This document shows, piece after piece, positions 45,873 to 56,183 of a DNA stretch of 64,000 nucleotides. Made by a program: the position numbers and the translations under genes. The stretch comes from Symsagittifera roscoffensis (taxonomy: Eukaryota; Xenacoelomorpha; Acoela; Convolutidae), in NCBI RefSeq assembly GCF_963678635.1, contig NC_087064.1:37519716-37583715 (forward strand), in the 5' to 3' direction. The stretch's first letter is position 1, and each line of letters opens with the position of its first letter. Below the pieces are notes generated by a model. That model was not told the origin of the DNA, searched no databases, and was given only the letters and a program-made list of their open reading frames with translations.

Positions 45873-46915
45873 TGTTCCGACTTTCGATACGAAGGTAACA
45901 GAATATTTGTGCTCGAGGTGGGTTTTTTCTTCCGACAAATTTCGACTTTTTAACTAGCAATTTTTGAAAAAAATTTTTACATCCTTCTCCTGGGCTTAAA
46001 TTTCAAAAGATACTTCAACAATGATTATTTTTCGTAAAGTTATGTGGGTTTAAAGATTGCCATTTTGACCAATTTGGGACAATTAACGTGCGATATATTT
46101 CGCGCTATTAGAGCGCAAGCGGAGATTTTATCCATCATAGAAATCATTCCAAATTGGTTGAAAGAAGCTTAATTGCCATAATTGATTTGTTACAAGGAGC
46201 GAAATCTATTCTTTTGTAGTTTGTATGGCGTGTGGGGGGATGATTTTCATAGAAAAAATTTCAAATAAAAACAAGACTGCTCGTATCAGGGCAAAGCCCT
46301 GAATGTTCCGACTGCCTTTTAAGGTTTATGGAGCAGTAATAACACTAAAAAACTCAATGAAATAAAACGAAATGAAAAAATTTCTAAAATTTGAAATTTT
46401 TTATGAAAATCATCCCCCCACACGCCATATAAAGTATAAAAAGATAGATTTCGTTCCTTGTAAAAAATCAATTATGGCAAATATGCTTCGTTCAACCAAT
46501 TTGGAACGATTTATAAGACGGATTAAATCTCGGCTTACGAGTTAATAGCGCGAATTATATCGCGCGTTAATTGTCCCAAATTGGCCAAAATGGCAATCTT
46601 TAAACCCCCATAACTTTACAAAAAATGATCACAGGTAAAATATCTTTTCAAATTTAAGCTCAGGACAACAATGGCTTTCGAATGATATAAAAAATTCTGT
46701 CAAAAATGGCTAGTTAAAAAGTCGAAATTTGTCTGAAGAAAAAAAAACCCACCCCGAGCACAAATATTCCGTTACTTTCGTATCGAAAGTCGGAACAAAA
46801 AGTTTTCATTTTTTTATTACATTTATTTGTTAATGATATTTATGTTACACTGTTCCATAAATCTTAAAAGGCAGTCCGTACACTCATGGCTTCTCTGATA
46901 CGAGCAGTCTTGTTT
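45873..46915 (+). mobile_element. HINE-like element interrupted by another copy
   Basis: The first part is 45,873-46,271 (TGTTCCGACTTTCGATACG... to ...TTTCAAATAAA). The element resumes at 46,799 (TTTTCATTTTTTTATTACATTT) and ends with AGGCAGTCCGTACACTCATGG and GAGCAGTCTTGTTT at about 46,915. The insert is a complete copy in the opposite orientation. Confidence 0.75.
46272..46798 (-). mobile_element. HINE-like element nested in another copy (527 bp)
   Basis: Complete and little decayed: CAAGACTGCTCG, end hairpin CAGGGCAAAGCCCTG, TTCCGACTGCC, CCCCCCACACGCCATATAAAG, central GCGCGAATTATATCGCGCG, CCCGAGCACAAATATTCCG and the ACTTTCG-TAT-CGAAAGT hairpin with GTCGGAACAA. Inserted at an A/T-rich point (AAATAAA / AAAAGTTTT). 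Confidence 0.8.
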
Positions 46916-47190
46916 ATTTTAGTTAATTTATCAAGCAATCAGGAGAAAAATTATTTCTGTTAAATGAAAAATCTTTCCAGCCACAACTCAGCAGAGTGCT
47001 TCAAAGATTGAGAAAACAATTCAACGAAATGATTAAATGGTATAACTAGTTTATCCTCCAAAGTATTCCATGCTGTTAACATTGAATGTGAATTGAATTT
47101 CATGAATACACATCAAACAATAGATTAAAATCACCCCCCATACATTCCGATTAGAATTTACCAGATGAACGACAAACGTATCTGATGTTA
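46916..47190. other. Short non-coding spacer
   Basis: No gene or repeat recognised between two HINE-like copies. Confidence 0.4.
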
Positions 47191-47722
47191 TTGTTCCGAG
47201 TTTCGATACGAAAGAAACGGAATATTTGTGCTCGGGGTGGGTTTTTTTTTCTTCAGACAAATTTCGACTTTTTAACTAGCCATTTTTGACGGAATTTTTT
47301 TTATATCATTCGAAAGGTATTGTTGTCCTGAGCTCGAATCTGAAAAGATATTTCACCTGTGATCATTTTTCGTAAGCTTATGAGGGTTTAAAGGTTGTCA
47401 TTTTGGCCAATTTGGGACAATTAACGATTTGGGACGATATATTTCGCGCTACTAATGCGTGAGCGAGATTTAATCAGTCTTAGAAATCGTTCCAAATTGG
47501 TTAAAAGAAGCTTATTTGCCATAAATGATTTGTTACAAGTAGCGAAATCTATCCTTTTGTATTTTATATGGCGTGTGGGGGGTTGATTTTCATAAAAAAT
47601 TTCAAATTTTAGAAAAAAAAATTTTCATTTTGTTTTATTTTTTTAAAATGTTATTACTGCTCCATAAACCTAAATAGGCAGTCGGAACATTCAGGACTTC
47701 GCCCTGATACGATCATTCTTGT
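47191..47722 (+). mobile_element. HINE-like element, 532 bp
   Basis: Nearly complete plus-strand copy: TTGTTCCGAGTTTCGATACGAAA, TTTGTGCTCGGGGTGGG with a polyT tract, the ATATATTTCGCGC box (with a short local duplication GATTTGGGACGATAT), GGCGTGTGGGGGG, AGGCAGTCGGAACATTCAGG and the end GATCATTCTTGTT. Confidence 0.75.
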
Positions 47723-48668
47723 TGTAATATTGGCATCCACGATTCTTTTGCCAAGCAGTGTCACTTACCAAAATTTTTGCAAAACGAAAACAAATTCGAC
47801 TCCACAACCTAACCATTTTTCTCTTTTTTTTGAGTTTCTACTCAAAATTATTAAATGGAATTGTGAATTCTACCTGGCTTCCAAAAATTTCTTTCCTGCT
47901 CTGTTTTTTGTTGGACCACCATCGTTATTTAGAAAAGTTTGTCAATTTAGTTTCAGGCTGTTGTTTAGCAACAGAAACCAAATTGTATTGTGGTGGAAAT
48001 GGAACAGAGGGCGGTGACAGCAATTTGCTTAAGGGATTGTCAGTCCCGCTTCCGAATAAGTATCATAGTAAGTCCTTATCGTAGATGTATATACAGACAG
48101 CAATAAACAGCAACTTTAGTCTCATCCAGCAACTAACTAAGCTTACCAGCAAAAATGACAAATCTGATCTGTACTGTATCAGATGATATTACCCTTCCAA
48201 AACTTTTTTTATTACGAGCAATTCATCGACTTATCAGCCTACTATGAAAAACAAAGTGCTGGTATGAAGCCTTATTTGACCGACGGCGTCAACCGAGACA
48301 GGTTAGAGTTAAGAGGTTGAATTTAAGCCTGCAATTGGCATGCATGAGTTATGTTGATTTGAGCGCAAGGAAGTTACTAAAAGGCTCTGATTTCTAGACA
48401 TGACTTGAATTCGAAATTACAAGCAAGTGATATTGATATGCTTTCCCTTTATGCGTTTCCTATAAGGTGTTCAATTTCCTAATGGTAAGGCGTTCCATTT
48501 AAGATCCCCTGTGTATTCGATCCCCTGCCATGAAAAAAAAAGTGTGTGAGAACGAGCTCTCCCTTGGCCTCTAGCTTCAGGTCTACCATAGCCTGACAAA
48601 ATTCGGCTGCAATAGTTGTTCAACGTGAAAGTCCTATACGCAAAAACGTCCTTTGGGTCTGTTTGTTT
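47723..48668. other. Non-coding stretch; possible tRNA-derived repeat inside
   Basis: No supported coding frame. At about 48,464-48,545, TCCTAATGGTAAGGCG (like an RNA polymerase III A box) is followed about 30 bases later by GTATTCGATCCCC (like a B box) and then an A-rich run, the layout of a tRNA-derived SINE. I could not fold a proper tRNA cloverleaf. Confidence 0.3.
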
Positions 48669-49429
48669 ATGCTTAGTTTGGTTTTTATTCTTCAGGCAAA
48701 CTTCGACATTTTAAACTAGCTTATCTTGAAGTGAATTTTTCATATCAGCTCAAAGCTGATGTTTTGAGCTCAAGTTTGTCGAGCTCAAAGTGTCCTATTT
48801 TTTGTAAATTTATGATATTTTGACTAATGCTATTTTGCGCGACACATTTCTAAAGCATAAGACTTAGCCACCCCCCAATATATAATAAATTTGAAGGGAA
48901 GCGCTTGCCAAAAAGCGCAACTTTTTGGTCAAAATTTTCCAGTATTTACAAAATTTAATAGTGTAGCGCTCGGAAACTCTGTTTGCGCGACTCAAAAAAA
49001 GGTCGACAAAATTTAAAAAGTTAAACAGGCCGTGTTGGCTTAATGGTGTTCTCCCAAACGATTCTAAATTGTATTTAAATTTTTTTATAAATAACTTTGT
49101 TACTAGATATCGTTTGGAAACAATTTATTATGATTTTTACAAAGCGTTTGGGGGGGGGGGGGAATGGACAAAAAAACTGGAAAAATTCGTTTTTTCCGAC
49201 TAGCTTACCAACTTCACCAATACAGATTTTTTTATTGGCCTTAAACTGAAATCTTTTCAAAGAAAAATTTGTAATTCAAAATTTGTTTCAAAGGATCCAA
49301 GAGGCAACCCAGCCCCACTATTTTGGAATCTTCCCGCATCGAGCAAACTTGTTAATAGTGATCTTTTAATGTCCCGGTTCCTTTTCTTTCTTACTTCCCT
49401 AATAACTGAAACAATGTTGGCGGCAAAAT
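48669..49429. repeat. Dispersed repeat, left half, split by the copia-type element
   Basis: Matches 52,548-53,270: ATGCTTAGTTTGGTTTTT, CTTCAGGCAAA, TCGAGCTCAAAG, GTAGCGCTCGGAAACTCTG, GCGTTTGGGG (13 Gs at 49,150-49,162 here against 6 in the other copy) and ACAATGTTGGCGGCAAA. The match continues after the copia element from 52,342. About 100 bp around 49,020-49,110 differ between the copies. Confidence 0.75.
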
Positions 49430-49671
49430 TGTTCACAGGTTGGCAGCAAAACTAGGTATAATCAACAGTTTAATTAGAGAGCGATAAAAGAGTAAAAAAT
49501 CAATTTCTATTTATATGGAAAGTTAACCGCCTGTTGAAATCTGATCTCGTGATATGACATCGCGCAATATCGCGCGACATCGTGCGATATCCAATCATGT
49601 TCTTACTTTGAACCAAAAAGTGGGAAATGACTTCTCTATAAAGTGAGAGGTCATTTCTCCGAAACTTAACA
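49430..49671 (-). repeat. 3' LTR of the copia-type element (242 bp)
   Basis: TG...CA-bounded direct repeat of 52,098-52,341. It contains a run of CGCG-rich boxes (CATCGCGCAATATCGCGCGACATCG) and a TATATGGAAAG-like stretch. The adjacent polypurine tract sets its inner edge. Confidence 0.88.
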
Positions 49672-49684
49672 ACCCTCCTTTCAA
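49672..49684 (-). promoter_or_regulatory. Polypurine tract of the copia-type element
   Basis: On the minus strand GAAAGGAGGGT abuts the LTR start TGTTAAG, as required for plus-strand DNA synthesis. Confidence 0.75.
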
Positions 49685-50526
49685 AATAAGTACTAAATCA
49701 TAGCCTACACTAGTCTGGCGGTTCAGTTTTACCATGTCCCATACGATGTTTGTAAAGAGCAAAATCACTATTTTTTCTGTCCTAAGTCAAATATCCGTAT
49801 CAGTTTGCCTGCTCTGCTTTCAAACTTCTTACGCTCCCTTGGCTTTGAACCTAACTTCATGTCCATACTCTGAAACTTCTCAACCTTGCATAAGTTTCTC
49901 GACTCCTCCTTACCTCGTTCATCTAATGACGTTTTAGATTTTGGATGGGCTCTAAGTTCATTTTTCAGCTCAATTTTTAGCTCACTAAAATTCTTTTCTT
50001 CTGATTCTCTGCAAAAAAAGTCTTGCTGACTCTGAACTCTGAAGAATTGTTTTTCATTTTTTCAACACTTAATTTTTTGTGATTTCCAAATCCTATTATT
50101 TTCCAAATGAAAAGATTATCTAGCTCACTAAGTGGATAAACAGTCCCATTTCCTTACTCAATACATGACTTTTCTCCAAAAACTACTTTAGCTCCTCCTC
50201 TAGTTAGTTTTGAGACGGACACTAAATATTCAGAGTTTTCTGGTACAAAGAAACAATCTCTCAATGAAATTTTTTTTTCTCGAATTTCCTTGAGAATCTT
50301 TCACGAAAAACTCAACTCTTTCAATACCTCAAACCTTAGACTGCGTTTTGTTAGCGTTTTCAACAGTTTCGCTAAAACTCTGGTCAAGCTCAATTATCCT
50401 TTATCATAATGCAAGTTGCGCCTGAATCTATAACTAGAGCACCGTCGACGCTCTTAGCCAAGTTGTAAAGCTAAAATAAGTTTCATTTGTTTCAGCCAAC
50501 TGCTGGTCTTTTCTCACGCTTTTTCT
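49685..50526 (-). pseudogene. Copia-type protease and truncated pol remnant
   Basis: On the minus strand, after stops downstream of gag, the frame contains ALVIDSGATCIM (about 50,395-50,440), the copia-type protease active site. Further protein-like sequence follows (FVPENSEYLVSVSKLTRGGAKVVF), with the features of the protease C-terminal part, then GNGTVYPL..., which fits the start of the pre-integrase region. Stops interrupt it. Integrase core, RT and RNase H are absent: the sequence reaches the polypurine tract within 850 bp. Confidence 0.7.
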
Positions 50527-51408
50527 CTAAAATTCCTTCTTACAATCCCTAGCTATGTGTCCTATTTCTAAGCACCTGAAACATTTCACAGGAGGTCTAT
50601 CACTAGATGACTGGTTAACCTTATTCACAAACTTAGATCTACAATGAGCTGCTATGTGTCCTGTCTTTTTGCACCTAAAACATGTTTTTGTTCTAGAAAT
50701 AAACGAATGTTCAGTCTCCTCTTTCTCATTCCTATGATCACTTTCAAAGTTTAACAAGTTTTTCTTAATTTCGTTCAAACTCTTATCATCTTTGCTAAAC
50801 TTAACCAAAGTACAAAACGTATTGAACTCTTTTGGTAGGCCTTTAAGAATGATTGACACAAACATTTTTTCATTTAAACCCTCGTCTATTTCATCTAAAT
50901 TATACTGCAACTCTTCAGCTCTAGTGATATAATCGACTACACTCTCATAAGCTTTCATTCTTATCGTAGTTAAATCTGAACTCAATTGCTGCAGTCTAGG
51001 TCTCTCGGCGCTTTTGAACCTTTTGCACAAAATTTCCCAAGCCTTACTTCCCTTCCCTTTAAAGGGTCTTAAAAACAAAACAGATTTTTTGTCTAAGCAA
51101 TGCACCAACTCATACCAAACATGCAATTCTGTTAATTCTAAAACTTCTCTCCATTTTCTTAAAGATGCCTCTTTCTGTTCTACAGTAGCATTATTTCTCA
51201 CAATGGGTGCAAAATAAATCTCATCTACTTCTCTATTGATAACTTTATTCAGTTTAAGATGAAAAATTCTAGCCTCAAATTGTTCTACAAAATACAAAAA
51301 ATCTTCTTCTTTTCCTGAAAACACTATTCTCTCTGACTCAGACCGTTTTCGTCTTAACCGTATTGCTCTGAACAAATACCCTATGTTCCACATACTTTTC
51401 AATGACAA
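50527..51408 (-). CDS. Ty1/copia-type Gag (293 aa)
   Basis: Open frame starting with Met at 51,408. Residues ~20-210 form the helical copia-type capsid domain (WREVLELTELHVWYELVHCLD, LRPFKGKGSKAWEILCKRF, RLQQLSSDLTTIRM, VDYITRAEELQ, ILKGLPKEFNTF). Two zinc knuckles of the C-x2-C-x4-H-x4-C type lie near the C-terminus: CFRCKKTGHIAAHC and CFRCLEIGHIARDC. It would form particles and bind the element RNA. A TAG stop follows, where an autonomous copia element would read on into protease. Intact Gag with deleted pol suggests an element that relies on a partner, or recent decay. Confidence 0.9.
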   Translation of the reverse strand: MSLKSMWNIGYLFRAIRLRRKRSESERIVFSGKEEDFLYFVEQFEARIFHLKLNKVINREVDEIYFAPIVRNNATVEQKEASLRKWREVLELTELHVWYELVHCLDKKSVLFLRPFKGKGSKAWEILCKRFKSAERPRLQQLSSDLTTIRMKAYESVVDYITRAEELQYNLDEIDEGLNEKMFVSIILKGLPKEFNTFCTLVKFSKDDKSLNEIKKNLLNFESDHRNEKEETEHSFISRTKTCFRCKKTGHIAAHCRSKFVNKVNQSSSDRPPVKCFRCLEIGHIARDCKKEF

Positions 51409-52081
51409 AAGTTCAGTCTATAATTTATCAGCAAACAAATCGCAGCGCATAATATAAGTAATCATGTATCTCATTACCTATGTCTGATCCAAAACCTAAC
51501 GGTAAGCGTACTGAATAACACATCAGCAATTTAGCAAAGCTAAGATTACTTCACAGACTTCATACATAGCAAAATATATTAGAAAAATAGAAATTTTGGA
51601 GTGTTTTTTTTTGTGGAACTTCTCTTCTTTAAAGGTTCGAGTGCAGATCTCGCAGCGACGAATTACGATCCCCCCATGCAACAACATTTATCTACAAATT
51701 TTTATAAAATAATACATCAATTGAGTTATCAAACTGAACAGTTTGTCAGTTTCCATCTATCACTGTTTCTTTCTTTATCTCTATCTCTCTCTCGCGCGCT
51801 CTCTCTCTCTCTCTCTCTCTCACTGTGTGTGTATATCTCTTTCTTTCGTGTGCTTCTTTCAGCTTTTGTTGTGACTCCAGACTTCACTGATCACTGAATT
51901 GTCTCAATGCCCTGTGTCAATGACTCTTTGTATTGCTCTGTTGTCTATCTGCCAGTTCACTTTGTGATTTTTTCCTCGGTTGTCTTTTTTTGTGACTTTT
52001 ACTGTGTCAACAATTTAAAGCTTGCTCTCTCAAAGTTTTTTTGTTAGGTCAGACAATCCTGACTTCCGATTTGTATTTTAG
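51409..52081 (-). other. Leader of the copia-type element with a CT microsatellite
   Basis: About 670 bp between primer-binding site and Gag. The plus strand has a CT-rich microsatellite at about 51,762-51,832, interrupted by CGCGCG, followed by GTGTGTGTATATCTC. The plus-strand frame through it is low complexity and not a gene. Confidence 0.7.
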
Positions 52082-52097
52082 CAACTGGGCCCATAAC
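52082..52097 (-). promoter_or_regulatory. Primer-binding site of the copia-type element
   Basis: The minus strand reads GTTATGGGCCCAGTTG directly after the 5' LTR. TTATGGGCCCAG is the sequence known from copia-group elements that pair with an internal half of initiator methionine tRNA, which supports the copia assignment independently of Gag. Confidence 0.8.
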
Positions 52098-52341
52098 TTT
52101 TCACAGGTTGGCAGCAAAACTAAGTATAATCAACAGTTTAATTAGAGAGCGATAAAAGAGTAGTAAAGCAATTTCTATATATATATGGAGAGCTAACCGC
52201 CTGTTGAGATCCGATCTCGTGATATGACATCGCGCAATATCGCGCGAAATCGTGCGATATCCAATCTTGTTCTTATTTTGAACCAAAAAGTGGGAAATTA
52301 CTTCTCTATAAAGTGAGAGGTCATTTCTCCGAAACTTAACA
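52098..52341 (-). repeat. 5' LTR of the copia-type element (244 bp)
   Basis: Direct repeat of 49,430-49,671 with some single-base differences (for example GAGCTAACC against AAGTTAACC) and a small AT repeat-length change. Its inner end has TT where the other LTR has TG. Flanks AAAT on both sides of the whole element form a 4-5 bp target duplication. Confidence 0.88.
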
Positions 52342-52540
52342 AAATTTATACCATTTTAGCTATCTCATTCAATATAAAAGTAGCTGATGTAATATCGTTT
52401 CTGTTGGGTTATGGGCAATGAAAGACGTCCCAATATGAGTTCACTATCATAAGCTGTGTTCTACTCGAGTTTTTCTACAACAAAACGCCCAGTGCAGGCT
52501 ATGAATTAAATCTGGTCGAAAAATAACATACTAATTTTGA
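52342..52540. repeat. Dispersed repeat, right half, after the copia-type insertion
   Basis: AAATTTATACCATTTTAGC... continues the repeat begun at 48,669. It matches 53,272-53,440 (TTTATACCATCTCATTCAATG, GGGCAATGAAAGACGTCCCAATATGAG, GCAGGCTATGAATTAAATCTGG). Confidence 0.75.
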
Positions 52541-52547
52541 AGCTTAG

Positions 52548-53440
52548 ATGCTTAGTTTGGTTTTTCTTCTTCAGGCAAATTTCGACAATTTAAACTAGTC
52601 TATCTTGAAGTGAATTTTTCATATCAGCTCAAAACTGATGTCTTGAGCTCAAGTTTGTCGAGCTCAAAGTGTGCTATTTTTTGTAAATTTATGATATTTT
52701 GACTAATGCTATTTTGCTCGACACATTTCTAAAGCATAAGAGTTAGCCACCCTCCTATATATAATAATTTTGAAGGGAAGCGCTGGCCAAAAAATGCAAC
52801 TTTTTGGTCATAATTTTCCAGTATCTACAAAAATTATTAGTGTAGCGCTCGGAAACTCTGTTTGGGCGACTCAAAAAAAGGTCGACGATATTTTAAAAGT
52901 TTTGAAAATCCGCCCCTCCCTCGAGAATGTTCTAGATCCTCCGACCCTGAGAAACTCTAAGTACAACGTCCACATCAATTTGTACTTTACGAAGCGTTTG
53001 GGGGGCAAATGGACAAAAAAATTAGAAAGTTAGAAAATTTCCGATTAGTTTACCAACTTCGCCAAAACAGATTTTTTTATTGGCCTTAAATTGAAATCTT
53101 TTCAGGGAAAAATTCTTAAATCAAAATTTGTTTTAAAGGATCTAAAAGGCAGCCCAGCCCCACTACTTTGGATTCTTCCTGCATCGAGCAAACTTGGTAA
53201 TAATGAGCTTTTAATGTCCCAGTTCCTTTTCTTTCTTACTTCCGAAATAACTGAAACAATGTTGGCGGCAAAGTTTATACCATCTCATTCAATGTAAAAA
53301 TAGCTGTTGTAAAATAGTTTCTGTTGAGTTATGGGCAATGAAAGACGTCCCAATATGAGTTCCTTATCATAAATTGTATTCTACTCAAGTTTTTCGCGCA
53401 GGGCAGGCTATGAATTAAATCTGGACGAAAAACAACTCTT
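52548..53440. repeat. Second copy of the dispersed repeat, with the empty insertion site
   Basis: Uninterrupted copy of the repeat split by the copia element. At 53,262-53,280 GGCGGCAAAGTTTATACC is the unoccupied form of the target GGCGGCAAAAT / AAATTTATACC. It includes the block AATCCGCCCCTCCCTCGAGAA, shared with 61,470-61,510. Confidence 0.8.
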
Positions 53441-53921
53441 ATTGAATACGCGCACGATAAATATTTGGTCAAATATATTTAAGTTCATATCGCATATTAT
53501 ATCTCATTAAAAGCCGATCAATTGTTAAACCAACTCCACTCGAAATAAAAAAAATCAAGTCTCACTCTTATCTTATACGGTAGTTTTCTAATCAGAAACG
53601 GAAGTTTTAGGCGGTTTTTCATATAAACCTTTTAAGCATGAAAAACAGCCCTTAGCATGGCAGTGATTTGACTGGAGAGGCGCAGCACAAAGTTGTTGTT
53701 TTATTAAGAACGTTTTTTAAGCAGCAAACATTGCAAGACAGGTTTATAATGACGTAGTAGATTTCTAGATACGAGTTTCGTCCTCTTTGAAACACTGTAA
53801 GAGCGATAAAACTTAGTATGTACATGCAGAAGTCAGAATACAACGTCTGCCTTTCTTGAAACCTTTTTAATTGAAATTTTAAGGGTGAACTTTTGCAGCA
53901 ATTTGCCTAAATGCTTCAATT
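53441..53921. other. Non-coding stretch, nothing recognised
   Basis: AT-rich, no supported gene or repeat. Confidence 0.4.
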
Positions 53922-54137
53922 ATGCTGGTAACCTTTAGCACTGACACTGAGTTCTATGATTTGAACATTTTGACTGGAGTCGCTCTGAGAGAAAACCCTT
54001 TGGAAGAAAACCCAGACTATGTGCTTGGGGTGATTTTTTACTCAGAACAATTCTCAAAAATATTTTTCCTGAGGAAAGAAACAGGGATCTTCGTGTTCCC
54101 GGATGTTGCCCCCTCAGCATTAGATAAAGATGGCTAA
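53922..54137 (+). CDS. Short unrecognised ORF (71 aa)
   Basis: ATG start, balanced composition (MLVTFSTDTEFYDLN..., acidic, with a GVIFYSEQFSKIFFLR hydrophobic stretch), unlike the low-complexity chance frames around it. No known motif. It could be an exon or a transposon fragment, or chance. Confidence 0.25.
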   Translation: MLVTFSTDTEFYDLNILTGVALRENPLEENPDYVLGVIFYSEQFSKIFFLRKETGIFVFPDVAPSALDKDG

Positions 54138-54321
54138 AGATTGGCGCGAACGCTGACTAGCAGACTAACGTGACTATAAGAGCACTGTAATTATCCCGAA
54201 CCACAAAATTAAATTGAGGCAGGCTAAATGGTCTTATTAATTCCATACAAGATTCTTAATATTCAGCTGAAAATTCACAATTTATCAATATTTCATTAAC
54301 CAAAAACTATTCGAAACCAGT

Positions 54322-54371
54322 TTAGTGACAATCGGAACAATCAGGGCGTTGCCCTGATATGAACAGTATTG
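54322..54371 (+). mobile_element. 3' end remnant of a HINE-like element
   Basis: GACAATCGGAACAATCAGGGCGTTGCCCTGATATGAACAGTATTG is the terminal part of the family: inverted-repeat box, end hairpin CAGGGC-GTT-GCCCTG and GAACAGTATTG. Its last 11 bases became the target site of the fold-back element that follows. Confidence 0.65.
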
Positions 54372-54533
54372 CGTCCAGACAATTCGGTGAAAGACAATTC
54401 AGCCGATTTGAAATTCAGACTTTTCAGCTAAAGAGACAATTCAGCCAATAATAGTGACTGCCGCAGTCGCGCCAATGTGTTGCGAGCTTGCCAACAAAGA
54501 GAGGGAGTCTATACCAAACTAAGAACCGGTTAT

Positions 54534-54565
54534 CGCCGCGAAGCGGCGACGCGCGTGCAACGCGC
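54534..54565. repeat. GC-rich double hairpin
   Basis: CGCCGC-GAA-GCGGCG at 54,534-54,548 and GCGCGT-GCA-ACGCGC at 54,551-54,565: two perfect 6-bp stems with 3-base loops in a strongly AT-rich setting. Upstream, 54,449-54,500 (AATAGTGACTGCCGCAGTCG... TTGCGAGCTTGCC) recurs at 56,757-56,810, outside the fold-back element, so this block belongs to a separate dispersed repeat. Confidence 0.7.
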
Positions 54566-54609
54566 CCACCGGCATAATTAAAACGAGAAATAACTCTATT
54601 TCCGATTTT

Positions 54610-55149
54610 TGTTCCGACTTTCGTAACAAAATTAACGGAATATTTGTGCTCGGGTGGTTTTTTTTTCTTCAGACAAATTTCGACTTTTTAACTAGCAATT
54701 TTTGCCCAAACTTTTTATTAAATCATTCGAAAACTATTGTTATAATGAGTTTAGTTTTGAAAAGATATTTCAGCTGTGATCGTTCTTTGTAATGTTATGA
54801 GGGTTTAAGGATTGCCATTTTGGTCATTTTGGCCAATTTGGGACATTTAACGCCGGATATGTTTCGCGCTATTGATGCGTAAGCGAGTTTTAATCCGTCT
54901 TAGAAATAGTTCCAAATTGGTTCAAGGAAGATTAGATGCCATAAATAGTTTGTTAAAAGGAGCAAAATTTATCAATTTGTACTTAATATGGCGTGTGGGG
55001 GATGTTTTCATAAAAAACCTCAAAGCTTTCAAAAAAAAAAGATTTTAGTTTTTTTCAAAACTTTTAATTTTTCCATGTTATTACTGATATCTAGACCTTA
55101 AAAAGCAATCGAAAATTTTAAAGTTTTGCCCTGATACGAGCAGTCTGGT
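54610..55149 (+). mobile_element. HINE-like tandem unit 1
   Basis: Starts TGTTCCGACTTTCGTAAC; ends CCCTGATACGAGCAGTCTGG. Carries TTTGTGCTCGGG with polyT and the GGCGTGTGGGGG landmark; the end hairpin is decayed. Confidence 0.75.
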
Positions 55150-55654
55150 TGCTCCGACTTTAGTAACGAAAGAAACGGAAAATTTGTGCTCGTGGTGGTT
55201 TTTTTTCATCAGACAAATTTCGACTTTTTAACTAGCCGTTTTTGACGTAAATTTTTATTGTCATACAAAAAGTATTGTTTTCATGAGCTTAAATTTGAAG
55301 TTTTTTTACCTGTGATCATTTTTTGCAAAGTTATGGGGGTATAAAGATCGCCACTTCGGCCAGTTTGGGACAATTAACGCGCGATATGTATTTCGCGCTT
55401 TTAACGCTTAAGCGAAACTTAATCCGTCTTATAAATCGTTCCAAATTAGTTCAAGGAAGCTTATATGCCATAAATGATTTGTTAATATGAGCAAAATTTC
55501 GTAATTAATATGACGTGTGGGGGGATGTTTTCACAGCAAATCTCAACAATTAAATTTATTTTATTACACTTAAAATTTCATGTTATCACTGCTCCATAAG
55601 GCTTAAAAGTCAGTCGGAACATTCAGAGCTTCCCCCTGATACGAGCAGTCTTGT
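55150..55654 (+). mobile_element. HINE-like tandem unit 2
   Basis: Follows unit 1 with no spacer (TTGCTCCGACTTTAGTAACG). Contains TTAACGCGCGATATGTATTTCGCGC and ends GAGCAGTCTTGTT; the end hairpin is decayed (GAGCTTCCCCCTG). Confidence 0.75.
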
Positions 55655-56183
55655 TGTTTTGACTTTCGGTACGGAGATAACGGAAAGTTTGTGCTCGGGT
55701 GGTTTTTTTTTCTTCAGACAAATTTCGACTTTTAACTAGCCATTTTTGACGTAATTTTTTTTTCACTCGAAAAGTATTGTTGTTCGAGCTTGAATTTGAA
55801 AAAATATTGCACCTGTGATCATTTTTTGTAAAGTTATGAGGGTTTAAAGGTTGCCATTTTGGCCATTTTGACCAATTTGGGACAATTAACGCGCGATATA
55901 GTTCGAGCTATTAACGCGTAAGCGGAGATTTAATCCGTCTTAGAAATCGTTCCAAATTGGCTGAAAGAAGCTTATTTGCCATAATTGATTTGTTACAAGG
56001 AGCGAAATTTATCCTTTGGTATTTAATATGGCGTTTGGGGGGATGAGTTTCATTAAAATTTTCAAATTTCAGATTTTTTTTTCATTTTATTACGTTATAT
56101 TGTTTGTGGTTACTACTGCTCCTGAAAACTTAAAGGGCAGTCGGAACATTCAGGGCTTCGCCCTGACATGAGTTGTCTCGTTT
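55655..56183 (+). mobile_element. HINE-like tandem unit 3
   Basis: Follows unit 2 directly (TGTTTTGACTTTCGGTACGG). Contains TTAACGCGCGATATAG, GGCGTTTGGGGGG, GGCAGTCGGAACATTCAGGGCTTCGCCCTG with a perfect end hairpin, and a mutated tail GAGTTGTCTCG. Confidence 0.75.

Noticed and set aside
47730-48084. Two overlapping plus-strand frames of 95 and 108 aa
   Set aside because: They overlap in different frames, lack a supported ATG start or motif, and have a low-complexity hydrophobic composition.
49029-49060. A-box-like TGGCTTAATGG suggesting a tRNA or SINE
   Set aside because: No B box follows at a suitable distance and no cloverleaf can be drawn.
51601-51897. 98-aa plus-strand frame
   Set aside because: Much of it is the CT microsatellite in the leader of the copia-type element, antisense to the element.
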